The notes below the pieces were generated by a model. It saw only the letters and a list, made by a program, of their open reading frames with translations, made no database searches and was not told the DNA's origin. From JALOTE01 sp031422195 (GTDB lineage Bacteria > Pseudomonadota > Alphaproteobacteria > Rhizobiales > Rhizobiaceae), in the NCBI GenBank assembly GCA_031422195.1, contig JANOPZ010000030.1:1-45491 (forward strand): a stretch of DNA of 45,491 nt. The letters run 5' to 3'. Made by a program: the position numbers and the translations under genes. Positions 1 through 8,764 of this stretch are shown piece by piece (position 1 is the first letter of the stretch; each line of letters starts with the position of its first letter).

Positions 1-124
1 AACCCTTTTTGCTGAAATGCCCCAACATCTTGCGATAATCAATGTCGAAGCCCAAAGCTTTTGACGTTGCGTAAAGATTTGCGCCGTCAATGAACAGTGC
101 TATTTTTTCGCGGGGATCAAACAT
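1..124 (-). CDS. NYN domain protein (LabA/DUF88 family), N-terminal part only
   Basis: The gene starts at an ATG at 124 and runs off the left edge, so only 41 residues are visible. They read MFDPREKIALFIDG followed by ANLYATSKALGF. The hydrophobic strand ending in FIDGANLY is the hallmark first motif of NYN/PIN-like nuclease domains (LabA/DUF88), where the Asp is a metal ligand. Family members are presumed RNases. The gene diverges from rpoZ across 250 bases, a neighbourhood I recall from other Hyphomicrobiales. The catalytic residues further downstream are not visible, so activity cannot be judged. Confidence 0.75.
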   Translation of the reverse strand, partial: MFDPREKIALFIDGANLYATSKALGFDIDYRKMLGHFSKKG

Positions 125-374
125 CTTAGTATTCCTGCTACTCTATTTCAAAAATAGATTTTTAATTTATAAAACGCGCATAACATAAAATTTTTTAACG
201 TATAGAGGGACGTAGGATTAATTATTAAATTATAAACCTTTTGAATCAACATCACAAACGTAATCAACCCCAGCACTCAAATGCTGAGAGCAGCTTTAAT
301 CCCCTTGAAAAAGCCTTGCATTGGGGCTATGCGCAACCATCCTCACATCAAGACATCGTGAAAGGGGCTCAAAT
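125..374. other. Divergent intergenic region, NYN gene / rpoZ
   Basis: This is a 250-base A+T-rich spacer between two divergent genes, so it should hold both promoters. I see no ORF. A short inverted repeat (CAGCA/TGCTG, about 269-285) lies upstream of the rpoZ promoter candidate. Nothing else stands out. Confidence 0.5.
304..332 (+). promoter_or_regulatory. Candidate housekeeping promoter of rpoZ
   Basis: CTTGAA at 304-309 and CTATGC at 327-332 are separated by 17 bases. This resembles the alphaproteobacterial sigma-70 consensus (CTTGAC-N17-CTATAT). It is 42 bases upstream of the rpoZ start. Assigned by eye; no transcription start evidence. Confidence 0.4.
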
Positions 375-758
375 ATGGCCCGCGTTACCGTTGAAGACTG
401 CGTAGACAAGGTAGAAAATCGCTTTGAGCTGGTTTTGCTTGCCGGGCACCGCGCACGCCAAATTTCTCAAGGCTCGCAAATTACCATTGATCGCGACAAT
501 GACAAAAACCCGGTGGTTGCTTTGCGCGAAATCGCCGACGAAACCATTTCGCCGGAAGATTTGAAAGAAGATCTTATCCATTCAATGCAGAAGCATGTTG
601 AAGTCGATGAGCCCGAAGCCAATGCGGCCGCAATTGCTGCAATGGATCTTTCAGAAGATGCCCCTGATGATGCGATGACCTTTGATCAAAACTCAGAGGA
701 AGAGTTGCTGGCCTCTATCCAAGGCTTGGTTGCCCCCGAAAAGAACGATGATTACTAA
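375..758 (+). CDS. rpoZ: DNA-directed RNA polymerase subunit omega
   Basis: RpoZ is the small omega subunit that assists assembly of the beta' subunit into RNA polymerase and forms part of a ppGpp site in many proteobacteria. The 127-residue product begins MARVTVEDCVDKVENRFELV, the classic omega N-terminus, followed by LLAGHRARQIS and the VALREIADE segment. The C-terminal half (from about residue 75) is acidic and poorly conserved, as usual in alphaproteobacteria. The ATG at 375 was chosen over upstream in-frame starts because AAAGGGG sits just before it and the family begins at MARVTV. It lies directly upstream of rsh, which matches the rpoZ-spoT pairing seen across proteobacteria. Confidence 0.97.
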   Translation: MARVTVEDCVDKVENRFELVLLAGHRARQISQGSQITIDRDNDKNPVVALREIADETISPEDLKEDLIHSMQKHVEVDEPEANAAAIAAMDLSEDAPDDAMTFDQNSEEELLASIQGLVAPEKNDDY

Positions 759-829
759 AAATTTGTCGTTGGCCTATACTTAATAGTCAAGATTAAGCTT
801 TTATTGCTGCAAATGCGCAGTTACATTTC

Positions 830-867
830 AAGGCGCTGCATGGTGACATGGAGCGCCTTTTTATTTT
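830..867 (+). terminator. Rho-independent terminator after rpoZ
   Basis: AAGGCGCT (830-837) and AGCGCCTT (852-859) form a perfect 8-bp stem with a 14-base loop, followed by a T-rich run (TTTTTATTTT). It ends 16 bases before the rsh start, so most rsh transcription must either read through it or start inside or near it. Confidence 0.75.
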
Positions 868-882
868 CAGGAATGCCACACG

Positions 883-3120
883 ATGCTGCGCCAGTTTGAG
901 CTGGTTGAAAAAGTTTTGGCCTATAACCCAGATGCCGACGAGGCACTTCTGAATAGGGCCTATGTTTACGCCATGACCAAACACGGCTCGCAGCGCCGTG
1001 CCTCTGGCGATCCCTACATTTCACACCCTATCGAAGTTGCCGGTATTTTAGCCGACATGCGCCTTGATGAAGCAACAATTGCCGTTGCACTGCTTCACGA
1101 TACCATTGAAGACACAGATGCCACCCGGGAGGATATTGAAAAAAGTTTCGGGCCTGAAATCAGTTCTTTGGTCGACGCCCTTACCAAACTTAAGAAGCTT
1201 GATCTTGTCACAAAGCGCGCGCAGCAGGCAGAAAATCTAAGGCGCTTTTTGCTCGCTACTGCCAAAGATATTCGCGTTTTGCTCGTTAAGCTTGCTGACC
1301 GTTTGCACAATATGCGAACGCTCGACCATGTGCCGCCCGACAAGCGGAAACGCATTTCGGAAGAAACGATGGAGCTTTACGCCCCGCTGGCAGGGCGCAT
1401 GGGCATGCAGGACATGCGTGAAGAGCTTGAAGATCTATGCTTTCGCCATATCAACCCGGCTGCCTATGCAACCGTTTCTGCCCGCCTCAAAGACGTTAGC
1501 GAAAAGAACCAAGATCTTTTGCGCACGATTGAAATTGCGCTTACCGAATTACTTTTATTCAACGGCGTTCAAGCTTCTGTTAAAAGCCGCCAAAAACGAC
1601 CTTGGTCGGTGTTTCGCAAAATGGAAACCAAAGGCATTTCTTTCGATAGTCTGCCCGATGTGTTTGGTCTGCGGTTATTGGTCGAATCTGCGGCGGATTG
1701 TTACCGGGCGCTTGGTGTCATTCATCAACAATGGAACTTTATTCCAGGCCGCTTCAAAGACTATATTTCGACGCCGAAGCAAAATGACTACCAATCGCTG
1801 CACACCACAGTTTTTGGGCCATCGTTGCAGCGCATAGAACTGCAAATTCGCACCAAACAAATGCACTCCGTGGCTGAATTTGGTATTGCCGCCCATGCTT
1901 TATATAAAGACAAGCAAAACCGAGCTGCCGGGGAGTCGAGCGCAATAAAAGTTGAAGACAGCCGCGCTTTTGCATGGTTGCGCCAAACCATTGATGCTTT
2001 GGCTGAAGGCGATAATGCCGAAGAGTTTCTTGAAAATACCAAGCTCGAGTTGTTCCAAGATCAGGTTTTCTGCTTTACGCCAAAAGGCAAGTTGATCGCT
2101 TTGCCGCGCGGCGCCACACCGATTGATTTTGCCTATGCAGTTCACACCCGCATTGGTGACCATTGTGTCGGTGCTAAAATCAACAATCGGGCCATGCCAA
2201 TCGTCACGCAACTGCGCAATGGTGATGAAGTGGCAATTCAAGTATCAGACAGGCAGGACACGCCGCCTGCCGCTTGGGAGCAAGTTGCCGTTACCGGCAA
2301 GGCGCGCTCTGCTATTCGCCGTGCCACACGGTCTGCCATGCGCAAGCAATATGGTGGTATCGGCAACCGCATTTTGGCTACGGCTTTTGAACGCGCTGGA
2401 AAAACCTTTAGCTTGGAGGGCCTTAGCGAAAGTGCCCACCGTTTGGGCAGGCGCGAAGCCCCAGATATTGTTGCTGCAGTGGGCCGCGGCGAAATTGCAT
2501 CCTCTGATGTGTTAAAGGCCGTGCACCCCGAAATTCAAGTGGCCAAACCAAACCTCAAAATGACTGCCGCACCCAAAGAAGAAGGCTGGTTTAACCTTCG
2601 CAGTGCAGCTGGAATGTTGTTTAAGCTCCCGGGCTCGGCGCGCGTCGAGAAAAAATCGGCGCGAGGAAAAGAGCGTTTGCCCATTCGTGGAACCGATACC
2701 AATATGCTCGTAACATTTGCACCCGAGGGTGCTGTACCGGGCGATAGGATTATTGGTATTCACAAGCCTGGGCTGGGGATCGAAATTTACCCAATTCATT
2801 CGCCTGCGCTATCGCAGTTTGAAGACGATATGGAAAACTGGGTTGATGTTCGCTGGGACACTGAAGATTCTCCAGAGAGCCAATATCCTGCCAAAGTTGT
2901 TGTCACCGCGATAAATATACCGGGCAGTCTGGCGATAATTGCAAGCAAAGTTGCAGCCCATAACGCGAATATTCACACACTCAATATGCGGTCCACAGCG
3001 ACGGATTTCACGGAAATGGAGTTTAACCTTCAGGTCAAAGATGCCCGTCAACTTAATGGCTTAATCCGTGATTTGAAAACTCTCGACTGCGTTAGTTCGG
3101 CAGCACGGGCCATAAGGTAA
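883..3120 (+). CDS. rsh: Bifunctional (p)ppGpp synthetase/hydrolase (Rsh, RelA/SpoT family)
   Basis: Makes and degrades the alarmone (p)ppGpp, controlling the stringent response in the cytoplasm. The 745-residue protein has the full long-RSH layout: an HD hydrolase domain (H48 in SHP, H72-D73 in LLHDTIED), a synthetase domain around residues 235-330 containing GLRLLVES and NDYQSLHT, a TGS domain around 395-455 (FTPKGKLIALPRGATPIDFA), and a C-terminal ACT domain from about 665. The synthetase loop reads GRFKDYIS, the RxKD version typical of bifunctional SpoT-like enzymes rather than the ExDD of synthetase-only RelA. As in most alphaproteobacteria it would be the only long RSH, though the rest of the genome is not visible. 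acpS follows after 6 bases. Confidence 0.97.
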   Translation: MLRQFELVEKVLAYNPDADEALLNRAYVYAMTKHGSQRRASGDPYISHPIEVAGILADMRLDEATIAVALLHDTIEDTDATREDIEKSFGPEISSLVDALTKLKKLDLVTKRAQQAENLRRFLLATAKDIRVLLVKLADRLHNMRTLDHVPPDKRKRISEETMELYAPLAGRMGMQDMREELEDLCFRHINPAAYATVSARLKDVSEKNQDLLRTIEIALTELLLFNGVQASVKSRQKRPWSVFRKMETKGISFDSLPDVFGLRLLVESAADCYRALGVIHQQWNFIPGRFKDYISTPKQNDYQSLHTTVFGPSLQRIELQIRTKQMHSVAEFGIAAHALYKDKQNRAAGESSAIKVEDSRAFAWLRQTIDALAEGDNAEEFLENTKLELFQDQVFCFTPKGKLIALPRGATPIDFAYAVHTRIGDHCVGAKINNRAMPIVTQLRNGDEVAIQVSDRQDTPPAAWEQVAVTGKARSAIRRATRSAMRKQYGGIGNRILATAFERAGKTFSLEGLSESAHRLGRREAPDIVAAVGRGEIASSDVLKAVHPEIQVAKPNLKMTAAPKEEGWFNLRSAAGMLFKLPGSARVEKKSARGKERLPIRGTDTNMLVTFAPEGAVPGDRIIGIHKPGLGIEIYPIHSPALSQFEDDMENWVDVRWDTEDSPESQYPAKVVVTAINIPGSLAIIASKVAAHNANIHTLNMRSTATDFTEMEFNLQVKDARQLNGLIRDLKTLDCVSSAARAIR

Positions 3121-3126
3121 GCGAAA

Positions 3127-3528
3127 ATGATTATTGGCCTTGGCAGCGATTTGATCGACATTCGCCGTGTGGAAAAATCACTCGCCCGTTTCGGCGACCG
3201 GTTTACGCACCGCGTTTTCACTGAAATTGAACGTGCAAAATCTGATAAACGCGCTAATCGTGCCGCCAGTTACGCCAAACGGTTTGCTGCAAAAGAGGCG
3301 TGCTCAAAAGCCCTTGGCACCGGCATTTCGCGCGGCGTCTATTGGACAGATATGGGCGTGGTAAATTTGCCCGGCGGAAAACCAACGATGCTTCTGACCA
3401 ATGGTGCGGCCCTAAGACTAGCTGAGTTGATGCACCCCGGCTATTCGCCCAAAATTCACGTCACAATTACCGATGATTTTCCGTTAGCTCAGGCGTTTGT
3501 AATTATTGAAGCTGTTGCAATAATCTGA
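3127..3528 (+). CDS. acpS: Holo-[acyl-carrier-protein] synthase
   Basis: Transfers 4'-phosphopantetheine from CoA to the serine of acyl carrier protein, activating it for fatty acid synthesis; the target acpP is at 40495 in this window. The 133-residue protein starts MIIGLGSDLIDIRRVE, which carries the metal-binding Asp of the family, and has the second signature FAAKEACSKALGTG near residue 57, with the metal-binding Glu. Length is normal for AcpS (about 125-135). It follows rsh by 6 bases and precedes lepB, as in other Hyphomicrobiales, and is probably cotranscribed with them. Confidence 0.96.
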   Translation: MIIGLGSDLIDIRRVEKSLARFGDRFTHRVFTEIERAKSDKRANRAASYAKRFAAKEACSKALGTGISRGVYWTDMGVVNLPGGKPTMLLTNGAALRLAELMHPGYSPKIHVTITDDFPLAQAFVIIEAVAII

Positions 3529-3601
3529 AAGCGCCTTGAGTTCGGCACATTGCCGCCCTAGCGCAAAGCAGCTATCACAGCCGCAAATGGCCATACTGGA
3601 T

Positions 3602-4360
3602 ATGATTTTGAGCGATGTAACAAAAATACAGAAAAAGAGCGGCGGAATAGGAGAGACGATCAGCGTTTTAATTCAAGCGCTGTTGATTGCTTTGGTAATA
3701 CGCACCGTGTTTTTTCAACCTTTTTCAATCCCATCAGGCTCGATGCGTCCAACTTTGCTGGAGGGGGATTATTTGTTCACATCCAAATTCAGCTACGGGT
3801 ACTCGCGCTATTCAATACCATTTGCTCCACCGCTTTTTGAAGGGCGTATTTGGGCAGGCGATCCCGGGCGGGGTGATATCGCGGTATTTAAGTTACCGTC
3901 CAATACCCGTATTGATTACATTAAACGGGTCATAGGCCTGCCGGGAGACCGCATTCAAATGATCGCCGGCGCGCTTTATATCAACGGCGAAGCGGTTAAG
4001 CGTGAGAAACAGGAAAGCATTATCAACCCTGACGTAACTGAAGTTGATCGACCGGTGGATGTTTACAAAGAAACACTACCAAACGGTGTCACTTACAATA
4101 CGCTCGATCTTACTCAAAACGGGATTGGCGATGATACACGCGAATTTGTTGTGCCCGCAAACCATTACTTTATGATGGGTGATAATCGCGATAATTCCGT
4201 TGATAGCCGGTTTAATGTTGGCTTTGTTCCGGTTGAAAATTTTGTTGGCAAAGCCAATTATATCTTCTTTTCAGTATCAGAGGGTGCAAGCCCGCTTGAA
4301 GTCTGGCGGTGGCCCTCTGTGGTGCGTCTCGGACGTATTTTTAGCAATGTAAACGGTTAA
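3602..4360 (+). CDS. lepB: Signal peptidase I
   Basis: Membrane-bound serine protease that removes signal peptides from exported proteins on the periplasmic face. From the ATG at 3602 the 252-residue protein has a single N-terminal membrane segment (about residues 20-38), the catalytic Ser47 in IPSGSMRPTL, and the general-base Lys108 in DYIKRVIGLPGD. The box MMGDNRDNSVDSR is the conserved C-terminal SPase I motif. An ATG at 3587 would add five residues and a TTG at 3536 would add 22. None has a strong ribosome binding site; 3602 was chosen because family members usually have only about ten residues before the GGIGET-like segment. It lies between acpS and rnc. Confidence 0.94.
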   Translation: MILSDVTKIQKKSGGIGETISVLIQALLIALVIRTVFFQPFSIPSGSMRPTLLEGDYLFTSKFSYGYSRYSIPFAPPLFEGRIWAGDPGRGDIAVFKLPSNTRIDYIKRVIGLPGDRIQMIAGALYINGEAVKREKQESIINPDVTEVDRPVDVYKETLPNGVTYNTLDLTQNGIGDDTREFVVPANHYFMMGDNRDNSVDSRFNVGFVPVENFVGKANYIFFSVSEGASPLEVWRWPSVVRLGRIFSNVNG

Positions 4361-4366
4361 ACCTGC

Positions 4367-5089
4367 ATGACACGAGCCAAAACGGTAAGTCTGACAACGG
4401 ACCAATTGTCGAAGCTAACCGGATATGAGTTCCGCGATTCTGAACGGTTAGAGCGCGCATTGACACATTCCAGCGTTCCAGTTTTGCCCGGCAAAAAGCC
4501 TTCAAATTATGAGCGGCTGGAATTTCTTGGCGATCGTGTTCTAGGCTTGGTGATTGCCGAACTATTGTGCGAATTATACCCTCAAGCCGATGAAGGCGAA
4601 CTATCAGTCAGGCTCAATGCACTTGTTAATGCGGAAACTTGCGCTGCAATTGCTGATGAAATAGGCATTACACCGCATATCATTACCGGGCCGGAAATTG
4701 CTTCTGCTTCGGCAGCCAAACTGGTCAATTTGCGCGGCGATGTTATGGAATCGGTTATTGCGGCTGTTTATCTGGATGGCGGGCCAAAAAATGGGCTGGC
4801 TGTCGCAAGTCAGTTTATCCGCCGGTTTTGGAATGAACGCGCGTTGATAGGGGCCGCTATTCGCCGCGATCCGAAAACGGAACTACAAGAGTGGGCGCAT
4901 AAAGCCCATGCCACGCAGCCGGTTTATGAGATTATCTCTCGAAACGGCCCTGATCACCAACCGATTTTCACGATAGAAGTGAAGGTCAATACGATATCAG
5001 CAACCGCAACCGGCGCATCCAAACGCGATGCAGAACGCGCAGCTGCAACCCTAGTTTTAGAGACGCACGGCGTTTGGAGCCAAACATGA
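4367..5089 (+). CDS. rnc: Ribonuclease III
   Basis: Cleaves double-stranded RNA during rRNA maturation and mRNA turnover. The 240-residue protein has an N-terminal endonuclease domain containing the family signature ERLEFLGDRVLGLVIAELL (about residues 48-66), with catalytic Glu/Asp residues, and the second acidic site in GDVMESVIAAVYLDGG. A C-terminal double-stranded RNA binding domain starts near residue 165 (DPKTELQEWAHK) and ends with GASKRDAERAAATLVL. It starts 6 bases after lepB and its TGA overlaps the era ATG (ATGA), indicating translational coupling. Confidence 0.97.
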   Translation: MTRAKTVSLTTDQLSKLTGYEFRDSERLERALTHSSVPVLPGKKPSNYERLEFLGDRVLGLVIAELLCELYPQADEGELSVRLNALVNAETCAAIADEIGITPHIITGPEIASASAAKLVNLRGDVMESVIAAVYLDGGPKNGLAVASQFIRRFWNERALIGAAIRRDPKTELQEWAHKAHATQPVYEIISRNGPDHQPIFTIEVKVNTISATATGASKRDAERAAATLVLETHGVWSQT

Positions 5090-6048
5090 CCGAAGCAACA
5101 ACGAGCCTGCCAGAAGAGTTAACGACAGAAATCAAAAGCCAAGAAATTGACCCAAGTTTGCCAAAGCGTTCCGGTTTTGTGGCGCTGATTGGTGCACCAA
5201 ATGCTGGTAAATCAACGCTGATCAACCAGCTTGTTGGCGCTAAAGTTTCAATTGTCACACACAAAGTGCAAACGACGCGCACCCAAATTCGCGGAATTGT
5301 TATGGCAGGTGGAGCACAAATTGTGTTCATTGATACACCGGGCATTTTTGAACCCAAACGCCGGCTTGACCGCGCAATGGTAACGTCAGCTTGGGCAGGC
5401 GCCGGTGATGCAGATGTGGTTGCGTTTTTAATTGATGCTGAGCGCGGGATTAAAGGCGATGCCATTGAAATTCTGGAAAAGCTCAACAATACGCATTACA
5501 AAAAAATTCTGATCCTGAACAAAATCGACCGCGTGCCAAATGAAAAACTATTGGCTTTGGCAGCATCGGCAACCGATATTACCAAGTTCGACAAAGTGTT
5601 CATGATTTCGGCGCTGAAAGGTTTTGGCTGCGCTGATATCATCAAATACTTGTCAGAAACCCTGTCTGAAGGGCCGTGGTACTATCCGGAAGACCAATTA
5701 TCTGACATCCCGATGCGATTAACCGCTGCAGAAGTCACACGTGAAAAACTGATGTTAAGGCTTCATCAAGAGCTCCCTTATGCTTCGCATGTTGAAACCG
5801 AAAAATGGACTGAGACCGACAAAGACGTGCGGGTTGAACAGGTCATTTATGTTGAGCGCGACGCTCATAAGAAAATCGTGATTGGTTCCAAAGGCCAAAC
5901 CCTGCGTTCAATTGGCGAAGCTTCGCGTAAAGAGCTGACTGAAATGATGGGTAAGCCCGTCCATGTATTCCTGTTTGTAAAAGTGCGTGAAAACTGGGTC
6001 AACGATCCTGAGCGTTACCGCGAGATGGGGCTTGAATTTACCAGCTGA
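5086..6048 (+). CDS. era: GTPase Era
   Basis: Essential GTPase that binds the 3' end of 16S rRNA and acts in 30S assembly. The G domain shows G1 GAPNAGKST, G2 TTRTQIRG, G3 DTPGIF and G4 NKID, followed by a C-terminal KH RNA-binding domain (GSKGQTLRSIGEASRKEL). The ATG at 5086 overlaps the rnc stop and is preceded by GGAG at 7-10 bases, so it is preferred to an in-frame TTG at 5074. The product has 320 residues with an N-terminal extension of about 25 residues ahead of the G domain, common in alphaproteobacteria. rnc-era-recO order is widely conserved. Confidence 0.97.
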   Translation: MTEATTSLPEELTTEIKSQEIDPSLPKRSGFVALIGAPNAGKSTLINQLVGAKVSIVTHKVQTTRTQIRGIVMAGGAQIVFIDTPGIFEPKRRLDRAMVTSAWAGAGDADVVAFLIDAERGIKGDAIEILEKLNNTHYKKILILNKIDRVPNEKLLALAASATDITKFDKVFMISALKGFGCADIIKYLSETLSEGPWYYPEDQLSDIPMRLTAAEVTREKLMLRLHQELPYASHVETEKWTETDKDVRVEQVIYVERDAHKKIVIGSKGQTLRSIGEASRKELTEMMGKPVHVFLFVKVRENWVNDPERYREMGLEFTS

Positions 6049-6066
6049 TCAGGAGAAGTATCTGCT

Positions 6067-6816
6067 ATGGAATGGCAGGATGAAGGGCTGGTTTTAGGCT
6101 GCCGAAAGCACGGCGAAACCAGTGTTATCCTTGAAGTAATGACGTCGCGCCACGGGCGCACCCTCGGCCTCGTGCGGGGCGGACGTTCCCGAAATCAACA
6201 ACCCACATTACAGCCGGGCAACCGTGTGGCGCTTAACTGGCGCGCGCGGCTCGAAGACCATCTTGGCATGATCACCGTTGAACCCATTGCTATGCGGGCT
6301 GGAAGTTTGATGGAAGCGCCGTCGGGCGTGCTTGGCATTCAATTGCTTGCTGCACATTTGCGCTTATTACCAGAAAGAGAAGCGTTGCCGAACGTGTTTG
6401 ATGCTGTTGATGCAATGGTTGTTCATCTACCGGAAGCTTTGGATGCCGCTGAATTGATGGTTCGATTTGAAATTGCACTATTGAAAGAACTTGGCTTTGG
6501 GTTGGATTTGCAAACTTGCGCCATTACAGGCGTCAGGGAAGGATTGGCCTATGTATCGCCAAAAACGGGTCGTGCTGTGACCAAAGATGCTGGTGAACCG
6601 TGGGCGAGCAAACTTTTGCCACTGCCCGCGTTTTTGAGGGCAGGGGCCAACATGCGTCCCGATGCCGAAATGCTATCGAGCGCTTTTGCTTTAACCGGCC
6701 ACTTTTTTGCCCGTAATGTTTATGAACCTCGTGGCCTTGAAGCCCCGCATGCGCGCGAGAGCTTCATACGCCTGATTACCGCTTTTAGGCCGTACAACGT
6801 GACTGTAATACTTTAG
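6067..6816 (+). CDS. recO: DNA repair protein RecO
   Basis: RecO anneals single-stranded DNA and, with RecR, loads RecA at gaps (RecFOR pathway). The 249-residue product starts MEWQDEGLVLGCRKHGE, the OB-fold N-terminus of the family, with VLEVMT and GRTLGLVRGG strands. The central helical region contains LPEREALPNVFDAVDAM, and the C-terminal part PHARESFIRLI is also typical. AGGAGAAG lies about 10 bases before the ATG. The four-cysteine zinc finger of some RecO proteins is absent; only one or two Cys are seen, as in many alphaproteobacterial members. It ends the plus-strand run; the next gene is convergent, 5 bases away. Confidence 0.95.
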   Translation: MEWQDEGLVLGCRKHGETSVILEVMTSRHGRTLGLVRGGRSRNQQPTLQPGNRVALNWRARLEDHLGMITVEPIAMRAGSLMEAPSGVLGIQLLAAHLRLLPEREALPNVFDAVDAMVVHLPEALDAAELMVRFEIALLKELGFGLDLQTCAITGVREGLAYVSPKTGRAVTKDAGEPWASKLLPLPAFLRAGANMRPDAEMLSSAFALTGHFFARNVYEPRGLEAPHARESFIRLITAFRPYNVTVIL

Positions 6817-6821
6817 AGCCA

Positions 6822-7331
6822 TTACACTCTTAGCATGAGATTAAACGGTTCACCCTGAAATGCCTCCGCGCCGCGCCCGATACCTTCAATAGCTGCAATC
6901 ATATCACCATTGCGGCCCAGCAAGGCATCGGCAAAGGCAATCAATCGCGGGTTGGGTGTTGCACTTGGTGACAGCGCACGCAATTCTGCCGCCAGTTCAA
7001 ATGCATCACGTTTAGGCTCAAGAGCAAGCGTGCTGATATAAGCGCTGGCAGTAGAGCGGGAAATTCCGGCAAAGCAATGAATGACAATTGGGGCTTGTCG
7101 ATCCCACGCTTTAACAAACTCTAACAGCCGTATAACGTGGGCTTCAGCGGGCGCAACCAGCCCCGGAATTTCCGTGGCAATATCGTTGAAATCCAATCGC
7201 AAGTAATTTTCGTCATAAACCGGTGCTGCAACGGGCGTTTGTCCGTTGATTAGCGTAACAGCATGGCTGGCCCCAACGCGCTCAACAGTTTTATGCAAAT
7301 CGGCTAAAGAGCACACAGTAATATACGGCAT
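6822..7331 (-). CDS. Tyrosine / dual-specificity phosphatase-like protein
   Basis: The 169-residue protein carries the Cys-x5-Arg phosphatase loop as HCFAGISRSTAS, with the nucleophile Cys86 and Arg92; an Asp at about residue 47 (LRLDFNDI) is a candidate general acid. No signal peptide or membrane segment is visible, so it should be cytoplasmic. Proteins of this type, often annotated as tyrosine phosphatases, are common in Hyphomicrobiales but the substrate is unknown. It is the last gene of a minus-strand run, 15 bases after the HD-domain gene, and may be coexpressed with it. Confidence 0.8.
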   Translation of the reverse strand: MPYITVCSLADLHKTVERVGASHAVTLINGQTPVAAPVYDENYLRLDFNDIATEIPGLVAPAEAHVIRLLEFVKAWDRQAPIVIHCFAGISRSTASAYISTLALEPKRDAFELAAELRALSPSATPNPRLIAFADALLGRNGDMIAAIEGIGRGAEAFQGEPFNLMLRV

Positions 7332-7346
7332 TTGATAAGTCCTGAT

Positions 7347-7961
7347 TCAAGCCCGTCCACGAGCAATTTCGATAGTGGCAAAAACGTTTAGAAAATCTTT
7401 CTGCGCCTTTTCTATTAAAGCAGGCGCAAAGTCAGCCACATCTGGCGTTATACCGCGCGGACGGCCAAAAAACTGCACCGCTTCATCTTCCTTGAAACCG
7501 GCCAGCAAGATCGCTTCGTAAAACGCTGCAACCCGGTCTGCCCGCTTGATACGGATTTTAAGCCCCGCTGGCGTTATGGCTGGAAGTGAAAACCGCAAAT
7601 GAATAGCCGCTAAAAGCCGTGCCTCCACCTCTTTGTAATCGCCGCCCATGATGGCCTTAAACGGAGAAATCATGTCACCAATCACATATTCTGGCGCATC
7701 ATGCAGCAGGACAATCAATCGCTGCGGATTTGTCGCATCTGGCCAAAAGTGATCAAAGATGGCGAGGACCGCAAGACTGTGCTGCGCTACCGAAAATGCA
7801 TGCGGGCCAAACGTTTGCCCGTTCCACCGCGCGACGCGGGCTAGGCCGTGCGCGATATCTTCAATTTCAATATCCAGCGGCGAAGGCTCCAATAAATCAA
7901 GCCGCCTGCCAGAAAGCATGCGTTGCCATGCGCGCGGTGCAGCTGATGAAATATCAGTCAT
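7347..7961 (-). CDS. HD-domain phosphohydrolase (YfbR-like)
   Basis: The 204-residue protein has the HD superfamily pattern: an H in FGPHAFSVAQHS (residues 54 and 61), the His87-Asp88 pair in LLHDAPEY, and a later Asp in RADRVAAFYEA. GDMISPFKA after the HD pair resembles the YfbR/5'-nucleotidase group, which act on deoxynucleoside monophosphates, but the exact substrate here is an inference. Its start overlaps the end of ygfZ by 8 bases, so the two are probably translationally coupled. Confidence 0.8.
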   Translation of the reverse strand: MTDISSAAPRAWQRMLSGRRLDLLEPSPLDIEIEDIAHGLARVARWNGQTFGPHAFSVAQHSLAVLAIFDHFWPDATNPQRLIVLLHDAPEYVIGDMISPFKAIMGGDYKEVEARLLAAIHLRFSLPAITPAGLKIRIKRADRVAAFYEAILLAGFKEDEAVQFFGRPRGITPDVADFAPALIEKAQKDFLNVFATIEIARGRA

Positions 7962-8763
7962 GCAGCGCTAAATCCGGCTTTAAGCTGAATGTCGCACCAT
8001 TTGGCAGACTAATTGTCAGTGGAACGCTGCCTGCTGTTAGCGGTAGAGTTGCATCTGCCGCCTTATCCAGCCTGATAATCGCCAGCCCTTTATTGCGGTC
8101 AATAGTGCCAAGCGTTCCAATCTCGCGGTCACTTACCAAAATTGCGCTGCCGGACGACGGCAAATTTTCAGCGCTCTCAACCACAACCAGCCGGCGCCGC
8201 GCTGTGCCACGATGCTGCATCCGGCTGACAACCTCTTGGCCCACATAGCAACCTTTGCGAAAACCAACACCGCCAATTTGATCTAAATTCACATCATGTG
8301 GAAACGCATCATTCAGCGCATAATCCTTGCCGCTTTCAGCAACGCCATAAGTAATTCGCAGCATGTCATACTCTAAGCGATTGGCTGCGGTGTCTGCTGA
8401 AATGCTACGCCAAACTGGCACACCAAAACGTAAATCCCGCCATATTCCTGTATGATCGTTGACCGCAATGGTAACCATTTGCGGCACGCCAATTGTCAGC
8501 TTCGCTCTCATTTTGTACATGGTAAGGCGTTGCACCAAACTTTGCGCAATATCAACGCGGCATTCCAGAACCAATTTATGGTCGGCGTCTTTCAACACAA
8601 TGAAATCAAACAATATTTTGCCTTGCGGCGTTAGCAGTGCAGTGCCTAAAGCCGTTCTTGGCAGTTGGCTTTCAACGTCAGCCGTGATCAAGTTTTGCAG
8701 CCAATGCAAAGCATCTTCGCCGTCAACCGCTATGTGGCCAAGGCCGGTAAGAACCGCGTTCAT
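7954..8763 (-). CDS. ygfZ: Folate-binding protein YgfZ (CAF17 family)
   Basis: YgfZ is a tetrahydrofolate-binding protein related to the glycine-cleavage T-protein that helps maintain Fe-S enzymes. The signature KGCYVGQEVVSRMQHRG near residues 175-191 contains the conserved Cys. The N-terminus MNAVLTGLGHIAVDGEDALHWLQNLITAD and the C-terminal strand region are typical. The ATG at 8763 was chosen because homologues begin near here; an upstream in-frame start at 8802 would add 13 residues and overlap the preceding gene. The start sits one base past the preceding gene's stop codon, so coupling is likely. Confidence 0.92.
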   Translation of the reverse strand: MNAVLTGLGHIAVDGEDALHWLQNLITADVESQLPRTALGTALLTPQGKILFDFIVLKDADHKLVLECRVDIAQSLVQRLTMYKMRAKLTIGVPQMVTIAVNDHTGIWRDLRFGVPVWRSISADTAANRLEYDMLRITYGVAESGKDYALNDAFPHDVNLDQIGGVGFRKGCYVGQEVVSRMQHRGTARRRLVVVESAENLPSSGSAILVSDREIGTLGTIDRNKGLAIIRLDKAADATLPLTAGSVPLTISLPNGATFSLKPDLALHD

Positions 8764-8764
8764 C

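Noticed and set aside
4986..5489. Minus-strand ORF of 167 codons across rnc and era
   Set aside because: Antisense to two conserved genes; a low-complexity Ser/Arg composition typical of a reading-frame shadow.
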